The notes beneath the pieces were generated by a model. It had not been told where the DNA came from, did not search any database, and worked only from the letters and a program-made list of their open reading frames with translations. Below are positions 1 to 5,817 of a stretch of DNA of 10,093 nucleotides, piece by piece (the stretch's first letter is position 1; every line of letters starts with the position of its first letter). Source of the DNA: Nitrospirota bacterium. Its GTDB lineage: Bacteria > Nitrospirota > Thermodesulfovibrionia > UBA6902. The stretch spans positions 1 through 10,093 of the forward strand of contig JAJRVB010000244.1 in assembly GCA_024277515.1 (NCBI GenBank). Direction: 5' to 3'. The translations under genes were made by a program, and so were the position numbers.

Positions 1-311
1 TCAATTATTTCATCCTTCACAAAACTGCCCTGCAGACTGTACTTTTTGGCGAGTGAAACATCGCCTTCTGCCAGCCGGGCAAGATATTCTTCATACGTTG
101 CTTCCCTGGATTTCGTTTTTCGAGTGGTTTTTTTTGCTGTCAGTTTTTTCTTCACGGGCGCCAGGCGAAAGATATGCTGTCCATTGCATGTATTGCATTT
201 GACCTTCCGGGGGGCATCGTCAACCATGGCAACAATTGTATGCGCCAGTTCCAGCTTGCACTTGGTACACCATGCTTCAATTTCCCCGCCTACAGAATAA
301 TTATCATTCAT
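1..311 (-). CDS. Zinc-ribbon protein of unknown function, 3' end cut off by the window
   Basis: The reading frame is open from an ATG at 309-311 to the left edge (103 codons seen, no stop), so the gene continues outside the window. The start is supported by an AAAGGA Shine-Dalgarno 7 nt upstream and by an in-frame stop just before it. Residues 13-46 form a zinc-ribbon-like module: W14, C15-x2-C18, a 20-residue gap, then C39-x2-C42 followed by a His at 46. A Lys/Thr-rich linker follows (about 53-68), then a helical stretch containing TYEEYLARL. I do not know a function. Its style resembles conserved hypothetical proteins of Deltaproteobacteria and Nitrospirota (from memory, unverified). A nucleic-acid-binding or regulatory role is possible from the CxxC pairs but is only inference. 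The ATG overlaps a three-codon upstream ORF. Confidence 0.8.
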   Translation of the reverse strand, partial: MNDNYSVGGEIEAWCTKCKLELAHTIVAMVDDAPRKVKCNTCNGQHIFRLAPVKKKLTAKKTTRKTKSREATYEEYLARLAEGDVSLAKKYSLQGSFVKDEII

Positions 312-411
312 ATGTTCATCCTTTTTTCATACAGCAGTTATGTATCAGAGTTAAATTCTGCCTATATTAACCTATTTGAATGTAAATTGACAGAGGCGGC
401 ACGGGAGTTGA

Positions 412-568
412 GCAAGTATTCAGTTACGGGGATCATCTGAACATAAAAATGCAAAAACCAAAGATCAAAGTTAAGGAAAATATTTTATATTATAAAAACT
501 TCCATAATTTTGATCTTTTATGTTTGATCTATACATTGCGTTATCATCATGCCTGACCTGTCAGCATA
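412..568. mobile_element. MITE-like inverted-repeat element, copy A (decayed right end)
   Basis: This AT-rich, non-coding element is related along its length to the copy at 1543-1716, in the same orientation. The left end (412-430) keeps the terminal repeat as GCAAG followed by TATTCAGTTACGGG; that 14-mer is exactly the inverse of 1698-1711 in copy B. The core is an imperfect hairpin, 460-478 pairing with 500-518 (one mismatch and one G-U) around a 21-nt loop. The right arm and the three bases after it (500-521) are identical to 1640-1661. The right terminus near 568 is degenerate, and I find no target duplication, so the outer limits are approximate. It lies between the HNH gene and the zinc-ribbon gene, downstream of the former, and could act as a transcription terminator there. 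Confidence 0.6.
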
Positions 569-600
569 AATGAGACTGGAGAGCCGAACAGGCCGCAGGG

Positions 601-885
601 TTATCCCGAAAGATATTCTTCCCATTCCATGGGGAGGGAGTGCTTTTTTTTATTATTACATTCCTTGCAGGCAGGGGCAAGATTGTTCTTTGTTGACTTT
701 CCTCCGCGTATTATCGGCACAATATGGTCCATTGTGAGTTCTCCGGCCCGTACTTTCTTCCCGCAGTAATAACATGTTTCTTCAGAACACTTCTGCTTCC
801 ACCACCGGGTCTTCCGGAGGTCACGCGCCTTCTGCTTTTCCTTTTTGATCTCTTTTTCAGTTACTGTCGATATATAGTAATCCAT
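601..885 (-). CDS. Small HNH endonuclease-family protein
   Basis: The 94-residue product has a charged helical N-terminus (residues 1-37, rich in Lys/Glu/Arg) and a compact HNH core. The core has a zinc knuckle C38-x2-C41, the DH pair D53-H54 (metal/catalytic His), N68, a second zinc pair C73-x2-C76 and N78, giving an H-N-N type active site. HNH domains cut or nick DNA using a single divalent metal; with no other domain here the target cannot be told. I chose ATG 883-885 because the family-like sequence begins at MDYY and CGGA lies about 6 nt upstream. A longer GTG start at 927 is open but has no properly spaced Shine-Dalgarno. The gene lies alone between the two MITE-like copies, which suggests accessory or recently acquired DNA. 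Stand-alone proteins of this type are common and often housekeeping-like, so a defence role is not assumed. Confidence 0.8.
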   Translation of the reverse strand: MDYYISTVTEKEIKKEKQKARDLRKTRWWKQKCSEETCYYCGKKVRAGELTMDHIVPIIRGGKSTKNNLAPACKECNNKKKHSLPMEWEEYLSG

Positions 886-921
886 ACGCGTTCCGGCTGA
901 TAAAGAAACATCTCCCTGCAA

Positions 922-976
922 TCTCACGTGAGACGCATGCCTTTATTTTATATATTTTCGTAGATAACTTCACGTG
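922..976. promoter_or_regulatory. Candidate operator: 12-bp palindrome plus second CACGTG site upstream of the HNH gene
   Basis: TCTCACGTGAGA at 922-933 is a perfect 12-bp palindrome, 37 bp ahead of the HNH start codon. A second TCACGTG occurs at 970-976, with the two CACGTG cores 46 bp apart. Between them is a minus-strand TATATA (949-954) that could be a -10 box, which would put the distal CACGTG over the -35 position. No good -35 hexamer is visible, so this is a tentative regulator-binding region. Confidence 0.3.
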
Positions 977-1149
977 TGTATCATTAACACAAATAATATA
1001 ACAAGAAAAAAGCAGGTGTTGTGAAAGCAAATTATTTTCGATACCTTAGACGCAATACTAACCAATCTGAGCGTGTACGTTTTTATTCAAAACCTTCTGT
1101 ATGTTATCTCAATTATTTATCGAGTTAATTATTTGATTGAACAATATCT

Positions 1150-1179
1150 GCTTTTTTTCGGGTCAACCCAAAAAAATGC
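1150..1179. repeat. Inverted repeat with T7 and A7 arms
   Basis: Seven T (1152-1158), then GGG, a TCAA loop and CCC, then seven A (1170-1176), bounded by GC on each side. It is symmetric enough to act as a weak terminator in either direction, but the GC core is only 3-4 bp, so termination would be inefficient. Confidence 0.35.
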
Positions 1180-1213
1180 AATCTGAAAAACGCGGAAAAG
1201 GAGACCGGGGGCC

Positions 1214-1366
1214 ATGCAATCCATGAGCAGCAGAGACCGTAAGACAGCGGTGTGCAGCGCTCTGAATCTCTCCATAATGGCTTACCCTGCTGACACGAAG
1301 AGGGTCGGCAACCGTACGGGAACGACGATTTTGCCGGTCAGCGTACAGACTCCTGTTCTTGTTTAA
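1214..1366 (+). CDS. Doubtful 50-residue ORF in a GC-richer patch
   Basis: An ATG-to-TAA frame of 50 codons, with GGAG about 11 nt upstream of the ATG at 1214 and a second in-frame ATG at 1223. The product is basic and polar, begins MQSMSSRDRK and ends in a hydrophobic stretch with PVSVQTPVLV. I do not recognise it. Its only support is the Shine-Dalgarno-like sequence and the local rise in GC that matches the ORF limits. The overlapping minus-strand frame (1163-1384) has no ribosome-binding site. It may be chance or a decayed fragment of a mobile element. Confidence 0.2.
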   Translation: MQSMSSRDRKTAVCSALNLSIMAYPADTKRVGNRTGTTILPVSVQTPVLV

Positions 1367-1534
1367 ACACATACGATCATTCATAAGGGCAACACACCGG
1401 GTTATGCAAATTCGGCACCAGCCGGAAAATCATTGGAGCAAACGCATTGATTAATAGATCGATTTTTATGTTTTACGGGATTTAGAAGACATATCAGAGC
1501 ATACAGACTGCATGATTAACCATACAGAGAAGAA

Positions 1535-1542
1535 TCTTTCAG
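1535..1542. repeat. Left target-site duplication of MITE copy B
   Basis: TCTTTCAG, matching 7 of 8 bases of TCTTTCAC at 1717-1724 immediately outside the opposite terminal repeat. Confidence 0.6.
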
Positions 1543-1716
1543 GTAACAATTCAGTTTCAGGTATCATCTGGACATGGAAATGTAAAAATCAAATACTAAA
1601 GATCAAAATTAAGGAGATTTATTTATATGATAAAACCCCTTCCATAATTTTGATCTTTTATTTTTAATATTTGATCTTTCGGTGCCTGCTATTATTACCC
1701 GTAACTGAATAGTTAC
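1543..1716. mobile_element. MITE-like element, copy B, with 21-bp terminal inverted repeats
   Basis: The ends 1543-1563 and 1696-1716 are inverted copies of each other, 18 of 21 positions matching, both beginning GTAAC at the outer edge and containing ATTCAGTT. Directly outside are TCTTTCAG (1535-1542) and TCTTTCAC (1717-1724), a 7/8-matching 8-bp duplication. Inside is a long hairpin (1598-1616 with 1640-1658) extended by outer AT-rich pairing, and no ORF. A GTAA terminus with an 8-bp duplication is characteristic of IS66-family insertion sequences, so this may be a non-autonomous derivative moved by an IS66-type transposase; that assignment is inference. It lies just beyond the dusB stop codon, where no other terminator is seen. 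Confidence 0.7.
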
Positions 1717-1724
1717 TCTTTCAC
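1717..1724. repeat. Right target-site duplication of MITE copy B
   Basis: TCTTTCAC, the partner of 1535-1542. The single mismatch is at the last base and could be a later mutation. Confidence 0.6.
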
Positions 1725-1751
1725 TGGAAAGCAAGAAAGAAGCCTCAGCAT

Positions 1752-2822
1752 TTAATCCGGAGACTCCCCTGCCCTCAGGCGTCCGCACCTTGGCGGGGCA
1801 ATGTCAGGATTCCATTTACCTGATTCATGCCTCTGCCGGGCAGTCTGCATGTCCGGGGAGGGCTGCAGGGTACGTACCTCTTCTATCAATTCCAGCATTT
1901 CATCCCGTGTATGGGTACGAAATGCCATAATCTTAAGTCCCTTTACCGCCATTCCCCTCGTATACCACCTGAAGAATTTACGAAAACGCAGGACACCGGT
2001 CTTCTCTCCAAAGTACGCTATATTTGCCTCCAGATGCCCTTTCATGGTTAACACGATCTCATCCGTATCAGGGCTGCATGGGACAGACCCGGTCTTCAGG
2101 TACCTGACCGTCTCACGGAATATCCACGGGTTACCGAAAGAGCCCCTTGCAACAGCCACACCGTCACATCCCGTATCATGGAAGAGCCTCCTGATGTGAT
2201 GCGGTGTCAGGGCGTCTCCGCTCGCGATCACAGGGATGTCAATTGCCTCCTTCACATCCCTTATAACATTGCGGTCAACTGCGCCTTCATACCCCTGTTC
2301 CCTCGTCCTGCCGTGAATAAAAAGTCCGCTTATCCCCGCATCCCCGGCTCGCTGCGCCACCTCCACCGCATTCACGGATGATGCATCCCAGCCGGAGCGT
2401 ATCTTGACCGTTACCGGCGCGTCAGCATGATCAACGATCACCTTCAGGAGCCTTTGCAGCTTCAGAGGCTCTTTGAGCAGGCCTGCGCCCTTGCCGCGGG
2501 ACACCACCTTTCTGGAGGGACACGCTGCATTGAAATCTATGATGTCGAACGTATATTCCGCCGCAATATCAATCGCCTTCATAAGGGCATCCGCATCATT
2601 TGCAAGAAACTGGATACCGAGCGGCCTGTCCGCGCTTTGTGTAGCAAGCATCTTTATGGTGTTTTTACTCCGAAAACCCAGGGAGCCCGCGTTTATCATT
2701 TCCGTAAAGGCGAGTTCACATCCAAAGGACCTGTTGATCATTCGAAAAGGGAGGTCGCTTATCCCTGCCATAGGGGCAAGGACGAGAGAGGAAGGAATGT
2801 TTATCGCCCCGATTGAAAGCAT
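1752..2822 (-). CDS. dusB: tRNA-dihydrouridine synthase, DusB type
   Basis: This 356-residue FMN-dependent enzyme would reduce uridine to dihydrouridine in the D-loop of tRNAs in the cytoplasm. The TIM-barrel landmarks are in order: LAPMAGISDLPFR (15-27), QFLAND (71-76), NAACP (98-102) with catalytic Cys101, KGAG (111-114), the FMN-contacting KIRSGW (140-145), IHGRTR (169-174), SGD (201-203) and ARGSFGNPWIF (225-235), then the helical tRNA-binding domain. The usual NxGCP motif is NAACP here; the Cys is kept. The last 35 or so residues are a polar, Pro/Arg-rich tail. The start is fixed by the first barrel strand and by an in-frame TAA a few codons upstream. There is no Shine-Dalgarno, and a TATAAT sits just before the ATG. 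The gene is separated from the upstream helicase gene by a terminator and is followed by MITE copy B. Confidence 0.93.
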   Translation of the reverse strand: MLSIGAINIPSSLVLAPMAGISDLPFRMINRSFGCELAFTEMINAGSLGFRSKNTIKMLATQSADRPLGIQFLANDADALMKAIDIAAEYTFDIIDFNAACPSRKVVSRGKGAGLLKEPLKLQRLLKVIVDHADAPVTVKIRSGWDASSVNAVEVAQRAGDAGISGLFIHGRTREQGYEGAVDRNVIRDVKEAIDIPVIASGDALTPHHIRRLFHDTGCDGVAVARGSFGNPWIFRETVRYLKTGSVPCSPDTDEIVLTMKGHLEANIAYFGEKTGVLRFRKFFRWYTRGMAVKGLKIMAFRTHTRDEMLELIEEVRTLQPSPDMQTARQRHESGKWNPDIAPPRCGRLRAGESPD

Positions 2823-2830
2823 AGTGAAAT

Positions 2831-2859
2831 ATTATACCCCGGAAGCCTGTTCATTGAAA
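2831..2859 (-). promoter_or_regulatory. Predicted dusB promoter giving a near-leaderless transcript
   Basis: On the minus strand a perfect TATAAT (2831-2836) lies 17 bp from a weak -35 hexamer TTTCAA (2854-2859). Only 8 bases separate the -10 box from the dusB ATG at 2822, so transcription should begin within a base or two of the start codon. This fits the absence of a Shine-Dalgarno. Confidence 0.5.
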
Positions 2860-2880
2860 TGGAAAGTCGGGGGAGGAAAT

Positions 2881-2960
2881 AAAAATGAGGATGCTGACAT
2901 GTTTAGGGGACATGGCTGAAGTTAAAAGGCAGGCTTTTAAGATCAGTATCAGCATCCTCA
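2881..2960 (-). terminator. Branched (three-way junction) intrinsic terminator after the helicase gene
   Basis: A perfect 12-bp closing stem (2886-2897 with 2949-2960, GAGGATGCTGA-type) encloses two further hairpins. One is CATGT/ACATG (2898-2902 with 2910-2914, 7-nt loop). The other is an 11-bp hairpin, 2916-2928 with 2934-2946, interrupted by a 2x2 internal loop. On the minus strand the closing stem is followed directly by five U, as expected for a terminator of the maf-helicase transcript. No T-run follows it on the plus strand. The branched interior is more elaborate than a terminator needs, so a small structured RNA is an alternative. Confidence 0.6.
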
Positions 2961-3035
2961 CATATCAGTATATCAAATTCCCCGCATATTTTCTGATTTT
3001 TTTTAAATTATTAAATCATCCGCCTGATCCCGGCA

Positions 3036-5054
3036 TCAATCCCCGTATTTTGCCATAAAACTCTCATATAAACCCTTTACATAGGCCTTTTCTTCCTCAG
3101 GGGCAAGCTTCTCGAACCGGTCGAGGATGCTGGTCACATCCTCCGGGATCTCTCCCAGAAACCGTGAAGGGACCGATGGGACCTCTTTCCCGTATTTTTT
3201 CCTGTGGCCGGTATAAGTGATGAAGAGCTCCCTCATGGCACGGGTTATTCCCACATAGAAAAGCCTCCTCTCTTCCTCGATCCCCTCATCATTCCCGGCT
3301 GATTTTCTGTGAGGCAGTATCTCCTCCTCAGCGCCGACAATAAAGACTATGGGAAATTCAAGCCCCTTTGATGAATGAAAGGATATCAGGCTGACTCCCT
3401 GTCCTTCTTTTTCCTCTTTCTCCCCGATCATGTCCGTAAGGGCCATCGCCTCAAGGAAGCCCTGAAGGGAAGCTGAATTCCCGGACGACTCATAGCGGCT
3501 CATTGATTCGATAAAGCCATCAATGTTCTCGATCCTCCTGTATGCAGCCTCAGGGGTCTTGTACAGCCTTGTTAAAAAATCTCTGTAATGTATCTCATCA
3601 ATCAGGGCCTCAAGGGTCTTGCCCATGCCGCCCTTTCTTGTGAACATCTGCCGGTAACGCAGGATAAGGCCGAAGAGTTCTTCCGCCGAGGCGGCTGCCC
3701 CCGGACTGAGTCCGTCGATCCCTGATGCCTTTCCAAAGGCATCAAGGAGACCGGATGAATGAGAGCGCGCAAAATCCGAAAGTAGACCCAGGGCGGACGG
3801 CCCGAGGCCCCGTTTCGGCGCGCTGACCGCCCGCAGCAGACTCAGATCATCAGAGGCATTCGCCATGATCTTTAGATAGGCCGCAATATCCATGATCTCC
3901 CTGCGTTCAAAATAGCTCGTCCCGCCAACAACTTTATAAGGGACCTTCATCCTCCTCAGGGCCGCTTCAAATGGTCTTGAGAACGTATTGGCCCGGTAGA
4001 TGACCGCCATGTCCTCAAAACGGACGTTCCGGTCATCCCCTTTCACCGCGATCCTGCCGGCCACCCAGTCAGCCTCGTCTTCAGTATCCAGTGCCATGAA
4101 TATATTGACTTTCGGTCCGTCACCCCTTTTGGTCCAGAGCGATTTTTCCATCCTCTTCGTATTATTCATTATCACCCCGTTTGCCGCCCTCAGGATATGG
4201 TCAAACGACCGGTAGTTCTGTTCAAGCCGGACGGTTACCGCGCCGGGAAAGTCCTTCTCAAAATCAAGGATGTTGCTGATATCAGCGCCTCTCCAGCCAT
4301 ATATGGACTGGTCGTCATCACCCACAACGCAGAGGTTTTTCCTCTTGCCTGCAAGCAGCCTGATAAATTCATACTGAATACGGTTAGTGTCCTGGTACTC
4401 GTCAACCATGATATACCTGAATTGATCGCTGTACCTTTCGAGCACCTCCGGATGTTCACGGAAAAGCCTGAGCGCGAGCAGGAGGAGGTCATCGAAATCA
4501 AGGGCGTTCATTGCCTTCATCGCCTCCCTGTAGCGGGGATATACAAAGGCCGAGGCATCTTCAACAGGATCAGCATCCGGCGCGTCATTGGGGCGGACAA
4601 ATTCGTTCTTCGTCATGCTGATCCTCTCCAGTATGGATTCCGCCTTGAAACTCCTGTCATGAAACCTGATGTCCGACATGATATTTCTCATGAGCGAAAC
4701 CTGCTCGGAAGTATCGTATATGGTAAAGTCCTTCCGGTATCCGAGGAGTTCTATCTCCTGCCTCAGTATCCTGAGACAGAGGGAGTGAAATGTTGATATC
4801 ACCGCCCCCCTCTTCCGGCCCCTTATCATGGTGGCCACTCTCTTCTTCATCTCCCGCGCGGCCTTGTTTGTAAAAGTGACGGCCAGTACGGACCCTGCGC
4901 TGACACCCGTATGTATCAGATATGCCGTCCTCATGGTTATGACCCTCGTCTTGCCTGAACCTGCCCCGGCAAGGACGAGCAGGGGACCGTCCCTGTGCAG
5001 GACCGCCTCTTTCTGTCTCGGGTTAAGACGCGCTATTTCTCCGTATATATCCAT
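3036..5054 (-). CDS. rep: UvrD/Rep-family superfamily 1A DNA helicase
   Basis: A 672-residue 3'-5' ATP-dependent helicase that unwinds DNA in replication restart or repair. All SF1A motifs are present: Q motif LNPRQKEAV (10-18), Walker A AGAGSGKT (29-36, K35), TFTNKAA (60-66), STFHSLC (87-93), Walker B DEYQDT (218-223), GDDDQSIYGWRG (245-256), QNYRS (279-283), SSKGLEF (561-567) and VGITRA (601-606). The length and the short C-terminus without the extra UvrD/PcrA tail are closer to Rep (about 670 residues) than to UvrD/PcrA (about 720). PcrA or UvrD is the alternative name, as many bacteria carry a single such helicase. The ATG is fixed by an in-frame TGA three codons upstream; the AAAGGA upstream of it is rather far away, about 13 nt. 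It lies 66 bp downstream of maf on the same strand and is followed by the branched terminator. Confidence 0.93.
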   Translation of the reverse strand: MDIYGEIARLNPRQKEAVLHRDGPLLVLAGAGSGKTRVITMRTAYLIHTGVSAGSVLAVTFTNKAAREMKKRVATMIRGRKRGAVISTFHSLCLRILRQEIELLGYRKDFTIYDTSEQVSLMRNIMSDIRFHDRSFKAESILERISMTKNEFVRPNDAPDADPVEDASAFVYPRYREAMKAMNALDFDDLLLLALRLFREHPEVLERYSDQFRYIMVDEYQDTNRIQYEFIRLLAGKRKNLCVVGDDDQSIYGWRGADISNILDFEKDFPGAVTVRLEQNYRSFDHILRAANGVIMNNTKRMEKSLWTKRGDGPKVNIFMALDTEDEADWVAGRIAVKGDDRNVRFEDMAVIYRANTFSRPFEAALRRMKVPYKVVGGTSYFERREIMDIAAYLKIMANASDDLSLLRAVSAPKRGLGPSALGLLSDFARSHSSGLLDAFGKASGIDGLSPGAAASAEELFGLILRYRQMFTRKGGMGKTLEALIDEIHYRDFLTRLYKTPEAAYRRIENIDGFIESMSRYESSGNSASLQGFLEAMALTDMIGEKEEKEGQGVSLISFHSSKGLEFPIVFIVGAEEEILPHRKSAGNDEGIEEERRLFYVGITRAMRELFITYTGHRKKYGKEVPSVPSRFLGEIPEDVTSILDRFEKLAPEEEKAYVKGLYESFMAKYGD

Positions 5055-5089
5055 TGATGATCAAATTTCCTTTCAGACACCTGTTAACC

Positions 5090-5120
5090 AGTTATGAGTA
5101 TTGAGTTGCGAGTTATGAGT
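5090..5120 (-). repeat. Degenerate heptamer tandem repeat between maf and the helicase gene
   Basis: Read on the plus strand, four 7-bp units follow each other: AGTTATG, AGTATTG, AGTTGCG, AGTTATG, then a partial fifth (AGTTT) that runs into the maf stop codon. On the coding (minus) strand this is an AACTCAT-type repeat. It fills about half of the 66-bp gap between the two genes and carries no gene. Confidence 0.6.
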
Positions 5121-5702
5121 TTACTGCTTCCACACATGAATGCCGAACTTTTTGAGGTTTTCGGTTAAGGCGCAAAGGGGCAGGCCCATGACATTAAAAA
5201 AGTCCCCCTCAATTCTGTCTATAAAGACCGCACCCAGCCCCTGAATTGCGTACGCACCCGCCTTGTCCCGTGGCTCCCCTGACCTGATGTATGCACGAAT
5301 CTCCTTCTTTTCCATCCTTTTGAAATATACCTTCGTCTCTACCGAGCGTGAGACAATATGTCTGCCGGGGATCTCAATAATCGTAAAACCGGTTATCACC
5401 GAATGCGGCCTTCCATTGAGCATACAGAGCATCTTCTCCGCATCCATGTCATCCCGCGGCTTTCCAAGGAGCCTGTTTTTAAAGACAATGAATGTGTCCG
5501 CAGCAATGATTACGGCCTTCCTCTGTTTCAGGGCAACTGCTTCGGCTTTTTTGCGGGAGAGGTATCGCGCTAGTGCGCGCGGTCTTAAAGACAGGGCCAG
5601 GTCCTCCTCATAATCACTCTCACAGACACTGAATTTCAGGCCGGTTATTCCCAGGATCTCTTTTCTGCGCGGTGATGCCGAGGCGAGTATAATTTTTTTC
5701 AT
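5121..5702 (-). CDS. maf: Maf-family nucleoside triphosphate pyrophosphatase
   Basis: The 193-residue, full-length Maf protein hydrolyses non-canonical or selected NTPs to the monophosphate and pyrophosphate (house-cleaning of nucleotide pools, cytoplasmic; historically linked to septum control). The signatures are SASPRR (8-13) for phosphate binding, AADT (67-70) with catalytic D69, LGKPRD (79-84), GEPRDKAGAYAIQG (142-155) and GDFFNVMGLPL (166-176). The arrangement resembles the dTTP/UTP-preferring YhdE group, but exact substrate choice is inference. The ATG at 5702 starts directly with the first strand, MKKIILASAS. No Shine-Dalgarno precedes it, and I see no well-spaced promoter: TTGACT at 5746-5751 has no matching -10 box. 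It is the first gene of a probable maf-helicase unit and is divergent from the flavoprotein gene. Confidence 0.93.
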   Translation of the reverse strand: MKKIILASASPRRKEILGITGLKFSVCESDYEEDLALSLRPRALARYLSRKKAEAVALKQRKAVIIAADTFIVFKNRLLGKPRDDMDAEKMLCMLNGRPHSVITGFTIIEIPGRHIVSRSVETKVYFKRMEKKEIRAYIRSGEPRDKAGAYAIQGLGAVFIDRIEGDFFNVMGLPLCALTENLKKFGIHVWKQ

Positions 5703-5724
5703 AGCGCATATGTTAAACCATTCA

Positions 5725-5738
5725 GGCGCCTCAGCGCC
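5725..5738. repeat. Short GC-rich hairpin in the divergent intergenic region
   Basis: GGCGC, loop CTCA, GCGCC: a 5-bp stem with a tetraloop about 20 bp upstream of the maf start codon, between two divergent genes. No U-run follows on either strand. It could be a protein-binding site or a leader hairpin of maf; the function is not evident. Confidence 0.3.
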
Positions 5739-5757
5739 AGGATGCAGTCAAAAACAG

Positions 5758-5785
5758 TTAAATAGCGGCGTATCCAAATTATGAT
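5758..5785 (+). promoter_or_regulatory. Weak candidate promoter for the flavoprotein gene
   Basis: TATGAT (5780-5785) is preceded at 16 bp by TTAAAT (5758-5763), giving a leader of about 25 nt before the ATG at 5818. The -10 box is good and the -35 box poor. Confidence 0.3.
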
Positions 5786-5817
5786 TTTGCATGTTATTAT
5801 TTTTCAGGGATGAACAT

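Larger units (their letters stand above)
928..1542. other. Long intergenic stretch, largely non-coding
   Basis: There is no convincing gene in this 615-bp stretch. The parts at about 934-1190 and 1440-1540 are very AT-rich, while 1195-1435 is clearly richer in GC, suggesting material of different origin. The only weakly supported items are the CACGTG region, a T7/A7 inverted repeat at 1150-1179 and a 50-codon plus-strand ORF at 1214-1366. I see no tRNA, no direct-repeat array and no recognisable transposase remnant. Confidence 0.6.

Noticed and set aside
601..927. Longer HNH protein starting at GTG 927
   Set aside because: The nearest AAAGG lies 16 nt from that GTG, and the extra 14 residues would run through the palindrome. 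The ATG at 885 has closer CGGA and gives a family-like N-terminus.
1163..1384. 73-codon minus-strand ORF overlapping the GC-richer patch
   Set aside because: No Shine-Dalgarno before its ATG, no recognisable motif and a composition typical of an antisense frame. The plus-strand ORF is marginally better, and both may be chance.
412..1716. CRISPR or phage attachment-site pair from the repeated hairpins
   Set aside because: There are only two long diverged copies about 1.1 kb apart, with no spacers, cas genes or integrase; the terminal inverted repeats and 8-bp duplication point to a transposon derivative.
2886..2960. tRNA or tRNA-like gene suggested by the 75-nt cloverleaf-like fold
   Set aside because: There is no GTTCRA T-loop, no anticodon arm of the right size and no tRNA-like stem lengths on either strand; the U5 on the minus strand fits a terminator.
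4197..4796. 199-codon plus-strand ORF
   Set aside because: Antisense shadow lying wholly inside the helicase gene; no domain or ribosome-binding site of its own.
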